Positions 45,016-54,409 of a stretch of DNA of 64,000 nucleotides are shown piece by piece; position 1 is the first letter of the stretch, and each line of letters starts with the position of its first letter. The position numbers and the translations under genes are program-made. This stretch comes from Bradyrhizobium guangdongense. GTDB lineage: Bacteria; Pseudomonadota; Alphaproteobacteria; Rhizobiales; Xanthobacteraceae. Where the stretch lies: positions 1,054,001-1,118,000 of the forward strand of contig NZ_CP030051.1 of the NCBI RefSeq assembly GCF_004114975.1. Direction: 5' to 3'. The notes under the pieces are model-generated. The model made no database searches. It saw only the letters and a program-made list of their open reading frames with translations, and was not told the DNA's origin.

Positions 45016-45996
45016 TTAGCGCTGCAATGCGCGCGGCCTACGTTTTTTTGGCCGGCCGGAACGATGCAGGCCCCGCACGTCCTGCTGTTGAAAGAGCTCT
45101 CCGCACAGGTCACGCAACCATTGGTTCGCCGGGTCGTGATGGAAGCGGGCGTGCCAATATTGCTTCACGGTAAAGCCGGCGATCGCCAGCGGGCAATCGA
45201 GCACGCGCAGTCCGTAATAGTGAGCCAGCGTTTCGCCGATGTGCCTCGGCAGGGTGGCGATCAGGTCGGTCGTCCCGACGATTGCGGGGAGCCCCAGGAA
45301 GCCGGGGAGCTCGAGTGCAACGTCCAGGACCATCTGCTGCTCATGCAGCGCGTCTGCGATCAATTGATGCCCGGTGCCGGAGCGAATGAGGACGTGCGCC
45401 TCTCGCCTGAAATCCTTTGTGGTGATGCGGTTGCGGATCCGGGCATGTTTTGCGTTCGCGAGGCACACCCAGTCCTGCGGAAAGAGCGACTGCTGGAAGT
45501 GTCCAGCGTCGAGGTCCGAAATGTAGCCGAGCGCCAGATCGGCCTCGCCGGACTGCAGCATGCGTGGCGTATCGCCGCCGATCTGCGCCGCCTCGATGCG
45601 GATGCCGGGCGCAACGCGCCGAACGTGGGCGAGGATGGCTGGAAGCAGCGTGATGTGGCTCGCATCCGTCATGCAGATGACGAACCGCCGCTTTGCCGTT
45701 GCCGGATCGAACTCGGGGCGAAGTTCGGCCAGACGTCGCAGCATCTCCAACGCCTGTCGGGCCGTGCCGATGAGCGCCTCGGCGCGCGGGGTCGGCAGCA
45801 TCCCCTCTGCTGACCTGATGAAGAGCGGATCGTCCAATTCCTTCCGCAGGCGCGACAGCCAGATCGAAAGGGTCGGTTGGCTTTGACCGAGCTTCTCGGC
45901 TGCCTTGGTGACGCTGCCCGTGGTGAACAATGCGTCGAACAGCCGGAGCAGGCGCGGGTCCAGCAGGTTCGTTTCGGAGGAGGCTTGGAGCTTCAT
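45016..45996 (-). CDS. LysR-family regulator of the shikimate-type operon
   Basis: A 326-residue LysR protein: N-terminal wHTH (LLRLFDALFTTGSVTKAAEK, LGQSQPTLSIWLSRLRKEL), then an effector-binding domain (RRFVICMTDASHITLLPAIL, DLALGYISDLDAGHF). The C-terminal tail is Arg/Lys-rich. ATG 45996 is chosen over TTG 46008, four codons upstream. A 15-bp palindrome with a T-N11-A core (ATTGCGATCTGCAAT, 45995-46009) overlaps the start codon and suits autoregulation. It is divergent from the eleven-gene operon starting at 46100 and probably activates it with a substrate-derived inducer. Confidence 0.88.
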   Translation of the reverse strand: MKLQASSETNLLDPRLLRLFDALFTTGSVTKAAEKLGQSQPTLSIWLSRLRKELDDPLFIRSAEGMLPTPRAEALIGTARQALEMLRRLAELRPEFDPATAKRRFVICMTDASHITLLPAILAHVRRVAPGIRIEAAQIGGDTPRMLQSGEADLALGYISDLDAGHFQQSLFPQDWVCLANAKHARIRNRITTKDFRREAHVLIRSGTGHQLIADALHEQQMVLDVALELPGFLGLPAIVGTTDLIATLPRHIGETLAHYYGLRVLDCPLAIAGFTVKQYWHARFHHDPANQWLRDLCGELFQQQDVRGLHRSGRPKKRRPRALQR

Positions 45997-46009
45997 TGCG
46001 ATCTGCAAT
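45995..46009. promoter_or_regulatory. LysR-type T-N11-A palindrome
   Basis: The sequence ATTGC-GATCT-GCAAT has perfect 5-bp arms and the LysR core T-N11-A. It overlaps the regulator's start codon and lies 90 bases before the divergent operon, a normal place for a LysR operator controlling both directions. Confidence 0.55.
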
Positions 46010-46099
46010 AATGGTTATAAAGATCATAGCATATCCAAATACCTGATGGCCTGCTAGCACGCTTCCAACGCCAATACAGGGCGAGGGAGAGGCGTTCGG

Positions 46100-47044
46100 A
46101 TGAGGATCTGCTTTATCGGAGCGGGAGCCTTGGGCTCGACTATCGGTGGGACGCTGGCGCGTGGCGGAGCCGAGGTCTGGCTGATCGATCCGTTCCAGGC
46201 CCATGTCGACGCGATCAATGCCGGCGGCCTCCGGATGCTGGAGGGCGACGCCGAGACCGTCGTGAAGGTTTCCGCCTGCACCTCCCCGACCGAGGTCGGC
46301 ATTCTGGCGGACCTCGTCATCGTCCTCGTCAAATCCTATCACACGCGCGATGCGATCCGGGCGGCGGCACCGATCATCGGACCGCAGACGGTCGTGATGT
46401 CGCTTCAGAACGGTCTTGGTCACGAGGACATCCTGTCGGAAGAAGTCGGTCGTGACCGGGTCATGGCAGGCAAGACCTATGTCGGCGGCGTGCTGCTCGG
46501 CCCCGGCCATGTTCGCTCCGGGGTCGTCGGCAAAGAAACCATCATCGGCGAGCTCGATGGGCGCCTGACCGAACGCGCGCAGCGAATTTCCGAGACGTTC
46601 AATCGGGCCGGCATTCTCACGCAGCTCAGCGACAACATCCTCGGCACGATGTGGGACAAATTGTTCATCAACGTTGCCGGAGGCGGGATTACCGCCGTGA
46701 CCGGGCTGACTTACGGCGGGCTCTATTCGCTGCCGATCCTGGAAGATTGCGCGCTCGCCGCAATCTCGGAGAGCATCGCGGTCGCGCAGGCAGCCGGCGT
46801 GAAGATCTCGATTGCCGATCCGCACCGGGCCTGGACGATGGCGTCTGCCGGCCTGCCGCTCGAGTTCAAGACATCGATGCTGCAGAGCCTGCAGTCCGGC
46901 AATCCGACCGAGGTCGATTACATCCACGGCTCGGTCGTGCGCTGGGGCGCCAAGCTCAACGTGCCGACCCCGGTCAATTCGACCCTCGTCGCGTTGGTCA
47001 AGGGGCTGGAATACGCCCGCAGCAATTATCCGGGAAAGGCGTGA
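46100..47044 (+). CDS. Ketopantoate reductase (PanE/ApbA)-family protein
   Basis: A 314-residue NADP-dependent reductase: N-terminal Rossmann motif CFIGAGALGSTIGGTLARGG, the LQNGLGHE block, and the C-terminal ApbA_C helix bundle with catalytic-type Lys in the TMWDKLFINV segment and the Asn/Glu-containing block (PTEVDYIHG). True PanE makes pantoate, but this copy lies in a catabolic operon with a CoA-transferase, so it may reduce or oxidise another 2-oxo/2-hydroxy acid. It is the first gene of the operon; the VOC gene starts 4 bases after its stop. Confidence 0.82.
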   Translation: MRICFIGAGALGSTIGGTLARGGAEVWLIDPFQAHVDAINAGGLRMLEGDAETVVKVSACTSPTEVGILADLVIVLVKSYHTRDAIRAAAPIIGPQTVVMSLQNGLGHEDILSEEVGRDRVMAGKTYVGGVLLGPGHVRSGVVGKETIIGELDGRLTERAQRISETFNRAGILTQLSDNILGTMWDKLFINVAGGGITAVTGLTYGGLYSLPILEDCALAAISESIAVAQAAGVKISIADPHRAWTMASAGLPLEFKTSMLQSLQSGNPTEVDYIHGSVVRWGAKLNVPTPVNSTLVALVKGLEYARSNYPGKA

Positions 47045-47048
47045 GACA

Positions 47049-47435
47049 ATGTCGTTGCCCCGCGCATACGTCGAACACGTCGCGATCCGCGTGCCTGACG
47101 TCAACTATCACATCGACTTCTTTCGTGAGGTGCTTGGTCTTGCCATTCGCGACGAGCAACCCGCCGACGGCGCGCGCCCGCGTCAGGTCTGGGTGCTCGG
47201 AAGCGTGCAACTGATCGAGGATCCGCTTTTTGTCGGACCGGAAGGCCGTCTCGCCCATCTCGGCATCATGGTCGACGACTACGACGGCGTGCTCGCCCGT
47301 GCCGCGGCCTGGGGTGCCAAGGCGTTGCCTGCCGGGCCGAACTGGCTCGAACTGCCGGGCGGACTGAACGTCGAGATCCTGCAAGCCAGCGCCGGGGCCG
47401 TGGAAGCGGCCCTGGCGATCAATCCCCGTGCCTAG
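47049..47435 (+). CDS. VOC-family (glyoxalase/dioxygenase superfamily) protein
   Basis: A 128-residue single-unit VOC protein: VEHVAIRVPDVNYHIDFFRE (metal-binding His in HVAIRV), LGSVQLIEDPLF, HLGIMVDDYDGVLARAAAWG and the terminal GLNVEILQ with the Glu ligand. Could be an epimerase, lyase or dioxygenase-like enzyme; the substrate cannot be read from sequence. It is tightly spaced between the PanE-like gene (4 bases) and the MaoC gene (19 bases). Confidence 0.82.
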   Translation: MSLPRAYVEHVAIRVPDVNYHIDFFREVLGLAIRDEQPADGARPRQVWVLGSVQLIEDPLFVGPEGRLAHLGIMVDDYDGVLARAAAWGAKALPAGPNWLELPGGLNVEILQASAGAVEAALAINPRA

Positions 47436-47454
47436 AGTTTGAGGAAGACGCGAC

Positions 47455-47925
47455 ATGACCGATGAGCGCTACTGGGACGATGCCGAGGTCGGTGACGAAT
47501 GCGTCACCCCTTCGGTGACGGTCACCGAAGCGATGGTGAATGCCTATGCCGAATTGACGGGCGATTTCACGCCTGTTCATGTCGACGAGGAATACGCCAA
47601 GACCACACCCTTCCGCACGCGCGTGGCGCACGGGTTGTTTGGCCTGTCGCTGGCCGACGGTTTGAAGACCCGTGCCGACTACCGCTTCCTTCCGGGAATG
47701 TCGCTGGGCTGGACGTGGGATTTCAAGCTGCCGATCAAGCTCGGCGACACCGTCCACGTGAAATTCCGCGTCGGCTCGATGCGCACCACCAAGCGTGATG
47801 GCTGGGGCATCGTGGTGCTGCCTTCGGAGCTGATCAATCAGCGCGGCGAGGTGGTGCAGCTCGGTGAGCATCGGTTGATGATCCCGATGCGCCCGAGGAC
47901 CAGTGCCGCAGGAGAGCAGGCATGA
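47455..47925 (+). CDS. MaoC-family dehydratase/hydratase
   Basis: The 156-residue protein has the hot-dog hydratase signature: TGDFTPVHVDEEYAKTTPFR carries the Asp-x-x-x-x-His active site, followed by RVAHGLFGLSLADGL. It would hydrate or dehydrate an acyl-CoA. The pair with the downstream CoA-transferase (4-base ATGA overlap) suggests the substrate is activated as a CoA ester before this step. Full length for the family. Confidence 0.87.
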   Translation: MTDERYWDDAEVGDECVTPSVTVTEAMVNAYAELTGDFTPVHVDEEYAKTTPFRTRVAHGLFGLSLADGLKTRADYRFLPGMSLGWTWDFKLPIKLGDTVHVKFRVGSMRTTKRDGWGIVVLPSELINQRGEVVQLGEHRLMIPMRPRTSAAGEQA

Positions 47926-49178
47926 CCACGCAAGATCTGCCGCTCCAGAATCTTCCGCTCCAAAATCTGCCGCTCAAAGGCATCCGCGTCATCGACTACA
48001 GCCATTTTCTGGCTGGCCCGTTCATGGGCCGTTGCTTAGCTGCGATGGGCGCCGAGGTCATCAAGGTGGAGCGTCCGAAGCAAGGCGATGCGGGCCGCGC
48101 CCACGGCTATTTCAAAGACGGCCAATCCGGCTACTTCCTGCAGCAGAACATGGGCAAGCAGGGGCTCTGCATCGACCTGCGCGACAAGCGCGGCCTCGAC
48201 ATGATGATGAAACTGGTCGACACCGCCGATGTCTTCATCGAGAACTACCGCCCCGGCGCGCTCGAGCGCCTCGGGCTCGGTTACAAGGCGCTGTCGGCGC
48301 GCAATCCCGGACTGATCTACTGTTCGGTTTCCGCCTATGGCCACACCGGTCCCTATGCCGACCGGCCGGGCTTCGGCCTGATTGCGGAGGCGATGTCGGG
48401 CGCCCTGGCGCAGCTGGGCTCTCCGGGCGAAGCGCCGCCGCTGCTGCGCATGCCACTCGCCGACATGTATACCGGCATTCACGGCGTGGCCGCGATCAAC
48501 GCAGCGCTGGTCGGCCGCGCTTCGTCCGGGCAGGGCCAGCATATCGACCTGGCGCTGTACGACTGCATGGTCTCGATGCACGACTATGCGGTTCAGCGCT
48601 ACTTCCTCTCCGGCGGGTCCGATCTGCCGAAGCAGACCGGCAGCGGTCAGCCTGACTCGACCGTCTACGGAGTCTTTCCGGCCAGGGACGGCAATCTTGT
48701 CATCGCTGCGCAAGTCGACGACGCGTGGCGGCGTTTGGCGAGTCTGATCGGTGGAGACAATTTGGCATCCGACGAGCGCTTCACCACGCCGGCCACGCGC
48801 AACGCCCATTATGCCGAAGCGATGGACATCGTGCGCAACTGGACGCTGTCGCAATCGTCTCGAGATGCCTGTCTCGCGGCCCTCGACGAAGCAGGTGTGC
48901 CGTCCGCTCCCGTGCAGACCATCGAAGAGGTCGTGAAGGATCCGCAGATCCACGCGCGCGGCATGCTGGTCGAGCAGGAACATCCTGTGCTGGGCAAGGT
49001 GACGTTGCCGAACCTGCCGTTCCGCTTCTCCGGGTGTGACACCACGGTGCGGACCCCGGCGCCACTGCTCGGCCAGGACAATCGCCGCATTGCCGCCTCG
49101 CTCGGACTAACGGCCGACGCCGTCGATGCGATGGTGCGCGATGGCGTGTTGTACAACGAAGCTGCAGTGCAGGAGTGA
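47922..49178 (+). CDS. CaiB/BaiF-family (class III) CoA-transferase
   Basis: A 418-residue protein with typical CoA_transf_3 features: KGIRVIDYSHFLAGPFMGRC, MGAEVIKVERP, GDAGRAHGYF, SVSAYGHTGPYADRPGFGLI with a Gly-rich loop, and the catalytic Asp block PLADMYTGIHG. Such enzymes move CoA between carboxylic acids. The N-terminus has a short LPLQNLPLQNLPLKG repeat before the fold. It overlaps the MaoC stop, and the first shikimate dehydrogenase gene begins 3 bases after it. Confidence 0.92.
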   Translation: MTTQDLPLQNLPLQNLPLKGIRVIDYSHFLAGPFMGRCLAAMGAEVIKVERPKQGDAGRAHGYFKDGQSGYFLQQNMGKQGLCIDLRDKRGLDMMMKLVDTADVFIENYRPGALERLGLGYKALSARNPGLIYCSVSAYGHTGPYADRPGFGLIAEAMSGALAQLGSPGEAPPLLRMPLADMYTGIHGVAAINAALVGRASSGQGQHIDLALYDCMVSMHDYAVQRYFLSGGSDLPKQTGSGQPDSTVYGVFPARDGNLVIAAQVDDAWRRLASLIGGDNLASDERFTTPATRNAHYAEAMDIVRNWTLSQSSRDACLAALDEAGVPSAPVQTIEEVVKDPQIHARGMLVEQEHPVLGKVTLPNLPFRFSGCDTTVRTPAPLLGQDNRRIAASLGLTADAVDAMVRDGVLYNEAAVQE

Positions 49179-49181
49179 GCC

Positions 49182-50009
49182 ATGAGCGATCGTTATGCGG
49201 TGATCGGCAATCCGATCGGCTTCAGCAAATCACCGCTCATTCATGGCATGTTCGCCAAGATGACCGGACAGGACCTCGTCTATGAGGCGATCGAGACACC
49301 CCTTGATGGTTTCAGCGATCGGGTTGATCAATTCCGGACCGAGGGGGCCAAGGGGCTGAACATCACTGCCCCGTTCAAGCTCGATGCCTTCGAATACGCA
49401 AACGAGCTTTCCGAGAGCGCCGATCGCGCAGGCGCCGCAAACTGTCTGAAATTCGTCGGCGATCGGATCATCGCCGAGAATTTCGACGGGATCGGCCTCG
49501 TGCGCGACATCACGGTCAATCTCGGCGTCAAATTGGCCGGCCGCCGCGTCCTGATGCTCGGCGCCGGGGGAGCGGCGCGTGGCGCGCTGCTGCCGTTCCT
49601 GCGGCAGGAGCCGGCCGAGCTGGTTCTCGTCAATCGAACGCTGCCGAAGGCCGTCGCATTGGCCGAAGAGTTTGCCGGCTGTGGCCCCCTGATCGTCAGC
49701 GGCTATGCCGAACTGGCCGATCTCACCGAGGGCTATGACGTCGTGGTCAACGCGACATCGGCCAGCCTGCGAGGTGAAATGCCGCCGCTTCCACGCAATG
49801 TCTTCCGCGGCGCGGAGCTGGCGTACGAGCTCGCCTACGGCAAGGGACTGACTCCCTTTCTGCAAGCGGGCCGCGCCGAAGGCGTCGCCAAGCTCGCCGA
49901 CGGCGTCGGCATGCTGGTCGAGCAAGCAGCGGAAGCTTTTGCCTGGTGGCGCGGCGTTCGACCGAGCACGGCGGAGGTCATCGCCGAACTGACCGTTCCT
50001 TTGAGCTGA
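49182..50009 (+). CDS. Shikimate dehydrogenase-family enzyme, copy 1
   Basis: A 275-residue AroE-type protein: substrate block NPIGFSKSPLIHGMF, catalytic Lys in NITAPFKLDAFEYA, conserved Asp/Asn area (ENFDGIGLVRDI), dinucleotide site LGAGGAARGALLP and VNRTLPKA. Normally reduces 3-dehydroshikimate with NADPH. A second, diverged copy follows at 50016, so the two likely act on different or opposite steps (quinate/shikimate oxidation). Three-base spacing to the CoA-transferase gene supports a catabolic role. Confidence 0.88.
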   Translation: MSDRYAVIGNPIGFSKSPLIHGMFAKMTGQDLVYEAIETPLDGFSDRVDQFRTEGAKGLNITAPFKLDAFEYANELSESADRAGAANCLKFVGDRIIAENFDGIGLVRDITVNLGVKLAGRRVLMLGAGGAARGALLPFLRQEPAELVLVNRTLPKAVALAEEFAGCGPLIVSGYAELADLTEGYDVVVNATSASLRGEMPPLPRNVFRGAELAYELAYGKGLTPFLQAGRAEGVAKLADGVGMLVEQAAEAFAWWRGVRPSTAEVIAELTVPLS

Positions 50010-50015
50010 CGCGCG

Positions 50016-50879
50016 ATGTCGAACATGCATCCTAAGTCCAGCTTTCTCGTCGGGTTGATCGGCAGCGGCATCGCGGCGTCCCGCACCCCGCCTATGCACG
50101 AAGCGGCCGCTGACGCCGCCGGCATCCGCTATCTCTACAAGAAGATCGATCTGACCGAGCTGAAGCTCGGCGCCGAAGCGCTGCCGGAATTGCTCACGGC
50201 CGCAAAGCGGATGGGCTTCGACGGGTTGAACGTGACCCATCCCTGCAAGCAGTCGATCCTTCCGCTGCTGGACGAGCTTTCGCCCGACGCGGAGGCGCTT
50301 GGTGCGGTGAATACGGTGGTCATCAGGAACGGCCGAATGACCGGCCACAATACCGACTGGTTCGGCTTCGCCGAGAACTTTCGCCGGAACATGCAAGGTG
50401 CGCCGCTCGGTCGCGTCGTCCAGTTCGGCGCGGGCGGAGCCGGAGCGGCGGTCGCTTTCGCGCTGATGAAGCTCGGCGCGCAGGAACTGACGGTCATCGA
50501 CGTCGACGTGGCCAAGGCGCAGAGCATGGTCGATGGCTTGTCCCCTCGATTTGCAGAAGGGCGCTTGAAGGTCGGCCAGGATGTTGCGACGGCCGTTACT
50601 GGCGCCGACGGAATCGTCAACGCGACACCGATCGGCATGGACAAATATCCGGGCACGCCGCTGCCGATGGCTTTGCTGCGCCCCGATCTGTGGGTCGCCG
50701 AGATCGTCTACTTCCCGCTGGAAACCGCACTGCTGCGCGCGGCGCGCGCCCTCGGCTGCCGCACCGTCGACGGTGGCGGCATGGCGATCTTCCAGGGCAC
50801 CGAAGCATTCCGCCTGTTCACCGGCATCTCACCCGATCCGGACGTCTTCTTCGCCACCTTTGCCTCCCTGGGAGGGTGA
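50016..50879 (+). CDS. Shikimate/quinate dehydrogenase-family enzyme, copy 2
   Basis: A 287-residue AroE-superfamily protein that differs clearly from its neighbour: GLIGSGIAASRTPPMHEAAA (instead of the S-x-S-P loop), NVTHPCKQSILPLLDEL with the catalytic Lys, HNTDWFGFAENF, FGAGGAGAAVAF, and NATPIGMDKYPGTPLP. The ASRTPPMH pattern is what I associate with catabolic quinate/shikimate dehydrogenases, which use NAD. Spacing of 6 bases from copy 1. Confidence 0.86.
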   Translation: MSNMHPKSSFLVGLIGSGIAASRTPPMHEAAADAAGIRYLYKKIDLTELKLGAEALPELLTAAKRMGFDGLNVTHPCKQSILPLLDELSPDAEALGAVNTVVIRNGRMTGHNTDWFGFAENFRRNMQGAPLGRVVQFGAGGAGAAVAFALMKLGAQELTVIDVDVAKAQSMVDGLSPRFAEGRLKVGQDVATAVTGADGIVNATPIGMDKYPGTPLPMALLRPDLWVAEIVYFPLETALLRAARALGCRTVDGGGMAIFQGTEAFRLFTGISPDPDVFFATFASLGG

Positions 50880-50930
50880 CGTCGGGCCGACGGGCGAGCG
50901 GCACGTACAACGCCCGAGAGGAAACGCAAG

Positions 50931-51599
50931 ATGGGCTATACGCTCGATTTCTCCGTGGTTTGGCACGCGATGCCCGCGCTGCTGTGGGGGTGCGTCGGTA
51001 CGTTGGGCCTGGCGCTTGCCGGAATGACGCTCGCAATGCTGATCGGCATCGCCGGCGTCGCGGCGCGCGATGCGGGGGCGGCCTGGTTGCGGGCCATCGT
51101 GATCGGCTTCGTCGAGATCGTGCGCAATACGCCTTTCCTGGTGCAGATCTTCTTTCTGTTCTTTGCGCTGCCGCTCGTCGGATTGAAGCTCAATCCGACC
51201 GCCACCGCCATCATCGCGCTCGGCGTCAATGGCGGCGCCTACGCCATCGAGATCATCCGCGGCGGGGTGCAATCCATTCACAAGGGACAGGTCGAGGCGG
51301 GCTACGCGCTCGGCCTGCACAAAGGACAGGTCTTCCGCTTCATCGTGCTCAAGCCCGCGCTTCGCGCGATCTACCCCTCGCTCACCGGGCAGTTCATCAT
51401 GCTGACGCTGACTTCGTCGATCTGTTCGGCGGTGTCGGCTTACGAATTGACGTCGGTTGCGCAGCGCATCGAAAGCGACACGTTCCGCAGCTTCGAGGTC
51501 TATTTCTCCGTCACCTTCCTCTACCTCGCGATTTCCTGGCTGCTGATGCTGGGTTTTGCGGTCGTCTCCCACCGCTTCTTCTCATATCCGACACGCTGA
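50931..51599 (+). CDS. Polar amino acid-type ABC transporter permease, copy 1
   Basis: A 222-residue inner-membrane permease of the HisMQ/GltJK family: about five hydrophobic helices, the N-terminal gate helix (WGCVGTLGLALAGMTLAMLI) and the EAA motif region (EAGYALGLHKGQVFRFIVLK) that contacts the ATPase. It pairs with the permease at 51610 to form the channel. GGATGAAGC-like ribosome sites are absent, but AAACGCAAG precedes the ATG. The presence in a shikimate-type operon points to uptake of an acidic metabolite, although the family mostly carries amino acids. Confidence 0.9.
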   Translation: MGYTLDFSVVWHAMPALLWGCVGTLGLALAGMTLAMLIGIAGVAARDAGAAWLRAIVIGFVEIVRNTPFLVQIFFLFFALPLVGLKLNPTATAIIALGVNGGAYAIEIIRGGVQSIHKGQVEAGYALGLHKGQVFRFIVLKPALRAIYPSLTGQFIMLTLTSSICSAVSAYELTSVAQRIESDTFRSFEVYFSVTFLYLAISWLLMLGFAVVSHRFFSYPTR

Positions 51600-51609
51600 G
51601 GGGGAGATC

Positions 51610-52266
51610 ATGGCGCCGCATTTTGGTTTGCCGGAGTTCGGCTTCCTGCTGCGTGGGATGCAATGGACGGTGCTGCTGACGCTGGTCGCATTCGTAGGCG
51701 GCTGCACGGCGGGGCTGGCTGTCGCCTTGCTGCGCACCAGTGGTCACAAGGGCGTGGAATGGATCACCCGCATCTACATCGGGATATTCCAGGGCACTCC
51801 GCTGCTGCTGCAGCTTTTCGTCGTGTATTACGGATTGGCGCTCACCGGGCTGAAGCTCGACGCCTTCGTCGCGGTGGCGATCGGTTTCACCGTGAATGCC
51901 TCCGCCTTCCTTGGTGAGATCTGGCGCGGCGCGATACAGGCCGTGCCGCGCGGCCAGACCGAGGCCGCGATGGCGCTCGGGCTGCACTACTCGTCCCGCA
52001 TGCGCGACATCGTGCTGCCGCAGGCAATCCGCATCTCGCTGCCGGCGACCATCGGCTATCTCGTGCAGCTGATCAAGGGAACGTCGCTCGCCGCCATCGT
52101 CGGTTTCATCGAACTCGCCCGCGCCGGTCAGATCGTTTCGAATCAGACCTTCCAGCCGTTGCTCGTCTTCGGCGTGGTCGGCGCCATGTACTTCATCCTC
52201 TGCTGGCCACTCTCATGGTGGGGCAGCCGGATGGAGGCCAGGCTCGCCCTGGCCAATCAAAGGTAG
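51610..52266 (+). CDS. Polar amino acid-type ABC transporter permease, copy 2
   Basis: A 218-residue partner permease: GMQWTVLLTLVAFVGGCTAG first helix, FQGTPLLLQLFVVYYGLALT (pro-rich gate), and EAA loop EAAMALGLHYSSRMRDIVLP. ATG 51610 follows GAGGGGGAG and lies 10 bases after the previous stop; an in-frame ATG at 51556 overlaps copy 1 and lacks a ribosome site. Together with copy 1, the SBP and the ATPase it makes a complete importer. Confidence 0.9.
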   Translation: MAPHFGLPEFGFLLRGMQWTVLLTLVAFVGGCTAGLAVALLRTSGHKGVEWITRIYIGIFQGTPLLLQLFVVYYGLALTGLKLDAFVAVAIGFTVNASAFLGEIWRGAIQAVPRGQTEAAMALGLHYSSRMRDIVLPQAIRISLPATIGYLVQLIKGTSLAAIVGFIELARAGQIVSNQTFQPLLVFGVVGAMYFILCWPLSWWGSRMEARLALANQR

Positions 52267-52312
52267 GCGCACCTGCCCAATCAAGCACAGCCATCACCAG
52301 GAGGAGATACTC

Positions 52313-53140
52313 ATGTTGTTTTCATTCAATCGTCGCCAGCTCGGGAGCGCGCTGCTGGCATTGGCGGCAATCGCCGCCGCAGGCAAATCGCAGGCGGGCA
52401 CTCTGGAAGACGTCAAGAAGAAGGGCGTCGTCGTCATCGGCATTCAGGGCGACAATCCTCCCTGGGGCTATGTCGACAGCTCGGGAAAGCAGGACGGCAT
52501 CGACGCCGACATGGGACGCACCTTCGCTGAATACCTCGGTGTGAAGGCCGAGTTCGTCCCGCTGGCGGTCGCCAACCGTATCCCAGCGCTGACGACGGGC
52601 CGCGTGGACATTCTGTTCGCGACCATGGCCATGCTGCCCGAACGCGCAAAGGCGGTGCAGTATTCCAAGCCGTATGTCGCCAACGAGATCACGCTTGTTG
52701 CTGCCCAGGCGACCCCGATCAACAGCAATGCGGACATGAGCAAATACGTCATCGGGGTTCCGAGGTCCTCCACGCAGGACACCCAGGTCACCAATAGTGC
52801 TCCGGCGGGCACCGAAATCCGCAGGTTCGATGATGATGCGGCCACGATCCAGGCGCTGCTTTCCGGTCAGGTGCAGGCCGTCGGAGCTAACAGCTTCTAC
52901 CCGCAGCGACTGAACGCCGCAAAACCGGAGCTCGGGTTTGAGCCCAAGCTTCACTTTATGGCTCTGTACAACGGCGCCTGCACGCGTCTCGGAGAGAAGG
53001 AGTGGAACGAGACCGCCAACAAGTTCATCGATCAGATCAAGACGAACGGCAAGTTGGCCGGCTTTTACGCCAAATGGATGAAAGCGCCCATGCCGGTCTT
53101 CCCGGACTCGGTCCCCGGCGTTCCCTTCACCGTCCAATAG
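52313..53140 (+). CDS. ABC transporter substrate-binding protein (SBP_bac_3 family)
   Basis: A 275-residue periplasmic binding protein: signal peptide ([20 protein letters not shown], cut near QAG), then [59 protein letters not shown] (the ligand-binding core) and the C-terminal lobe ([11 protein letters not shown]). Belongs to the polar-amino-acid/opine family. The ligand is unknown; the operon suggests a shikimate-type or derived carboxylic acid. GGAGGAG sits eight bases before the start. Confidence 0.9.
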   Translation: MLFSFNRRQLGSALLALAAIAAAGKSQAGTLEDVKKKGVVVIGIQGDNPPWGYVDSSGKQDGIDADMGRTFAEYLGVKAEFVPLAVANRIPALTTGRVDILFATMAMLPERAKAVQYSKPYVANEITLVAAQATPINSNADMSKYVIGVPRSSTQDTQVTNSAPAGTEIRRFDDDAATIQALLSGQVQAVGANSFYPQRLNAAKPELGFEPKLHFMALYNGACTRLGEKEWNETANKFIDQIKTNGKLAGFYAKWMKAPMPVFPDSVPGVPFTVQ

Positions 53141-53199
53141 CCACCGCAAGCGGCCGACGCGCGATCCGCGTTGGCCGCTTCCCGACTGCGGAGACCAGC

Positions 53200-53946
53200 A
53201 TGCAGGACCAGATCCTGATCGAAATGAAAGGCGTTCAGAAATGGTACGGCGGCTACCAAGCTCTGCGCAACGTCGATCTCAGCGTGCGCAAGGGCGAAAA
53301 GATCGTGGTGTGCGGGCCGTCCGGCTCAGGCAAGTCGACGCTGATCCGCTGCATCAACCGCCTGGAGGCGATCCAGCAGGGCAGCATCGTGGTGAACGGT
53401 CATCGGCTGGACGACAGCATCAAGGCCATCGACGTCGTGCGCCAGGACGTCGGTATGGTGTTTCAGAGCTTCAATCTCTTTCCGCATATGACGGTGTTGC
53501 AGAACTGCACCCTCGCGCCTATGCGCGCGCGCCGCATCGGTAAGACCGAGGCGGAAACGACCGCGCGAAAATACCTCGAGCGCGTGCGCATCGGCGATCA
53601 GGCCGAGAAATATCCGGCTCAGCTTTCGGGCGGCCAGCAACAGCGTGTCGCGATCGCGCGCGCGCTCTGCATGCAGCCCAAGGTGATGCTGTTCGACGAG
53701 CCGACGTCCGCCCTCGACCCCGAGATGGTCAAGGAGGTGCTCGATACGATGATCGGCCTCGCCAACGACGGCATGACCATGATCTGCGTCACCCACGAGA
53801 TGGGCTTTGCCCGCCAGGTTGCCGATCGTGTGATCTTCATGGCCGAAGGCCAGATCATCGAAGAAGGCGCGCCCGATGCTTTCTTTCGCAATCCACAGCA
53901 CGCCCGCACCAGGCAGTTCCTTGGCGAGATCCTCGCCCACCACTGA
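53200..53946 (+). CDS. ABC transporter ATP-binding protein
   Basis: The 248-residue ATPase has Walker [11 protein letters not shown]-loop [11 protein letters not shown], signature LSGGQQQR, Walker [14 protein letters not shown] and switch His (CVTHEMG). The arrangement is that of GlnQ/HisP-type ATPases. ATG 53200 is chosen because the family starts with [13 protein letters not shown]; the reading frame is open further upstream in the SBP tail. It completes the importer with 50931-53140 and precedes the dehydroquinase gene by 13 bases. Confidence 0.94.
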   Translation: MQDQILIEMKGVQKWYGGYQALRNVDLSVRKGEKIVVCGPSGSGKSTLIRCINRLEAIQQGSIVVNGHRLDDSIKAIDVVRQDVGMVFQSFNLFPHMTVLQNCTLAPMRARRIGKTEAETTARKYLERVRIGDQAEKYPAQLSGGQQQRVAIARALCMQPKVMLFDEPTSALDPEMVKEVLDTMIGLANDGMTMICVTHEMGFARQVADRVIFMAEGQIIEEGAPDAFFRNPQHARTRQFLGEILAHH

Positions 53947-53959
53947 ACGGAGTTCTTCC

Positions 53960-54409
53960 ATGAGTCGTCTCGTCTACGTCCTGAACGGGCCCAATCTCAA
54001 TCTGCTCGGCAAGCGCCAGCCCCACATCTACGGTCACGAGACGCTTGCGGACGTTGAGCGGGATTGCCGGGCGCTGGCCGGGGAGCTCGGTCTGGAGATT
54101 CGCTTCCATCAATCCAACAAGGAGTACGAGCTGATCGACTGGATCCACGAGGCGCGCGAGACGGCGACCGGGATCGTGATGAACCCCGCGGCTTTCACCC
54201 ACACGTCGGTCGCCATCCTGGACGCTTTAAACACGTTCGAGGGGACGGTGATCGAGGTGCACATTTCCAACGTGCACAAGCGCGAGGAATTCCGCCACCA
54301 TTCGTTCGTCTCGAAACGAGCCGATGGGGTCATCGCAGGCTTCGGCACCCAGGGTTATCTGCTCGGCCTGCGGCGCGTGGCCAAGCTGCTAGAGGAGAAG
54401 AAGGGGTAG
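53960..54409 (+). CDS. aroQ: Type II 3-dehydroquinate dehydratase
   Basis: A 149-residue type II dehydroquinase: [20 protein letters not shown] (Tyr of the active-site lid and Asn), [17 protein letters not shown], the loop [16 protein letters not shown], and [19 protein letters not shown] with the catalytic His region. It interconverts 3-dehydroquinate and 3-dehydroshikimate. In this operon, with two dehydrogenases and an importer, a catabolic role (quinate to dehydroshikimate) is more likely than aromatic amino-acid synthesis. It ends the operon; an imperfect hairpin with CCCCTTT follows. Confidence 0.94.
   Translation: MSRLVYVLNGPNLNLLGKRQPHIYGHETLADVERDCRALAGELGLEIRFHQSNKEYELIDWIHEARETATGIVMNPAAFTHTSVAILDALNTFEGTVIEVHISNVHKREEFRHHSFVSKRADGVIAGFGTQGYLLGLRRVAKLLEEKKG

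Noticed and set aside
45341..47104. A 587-codon minus-strand frame spanning the LysR and PanE-like genes
   Set aside because: It runs across two divergently arranged genes with good motifs and shows no domain itself.
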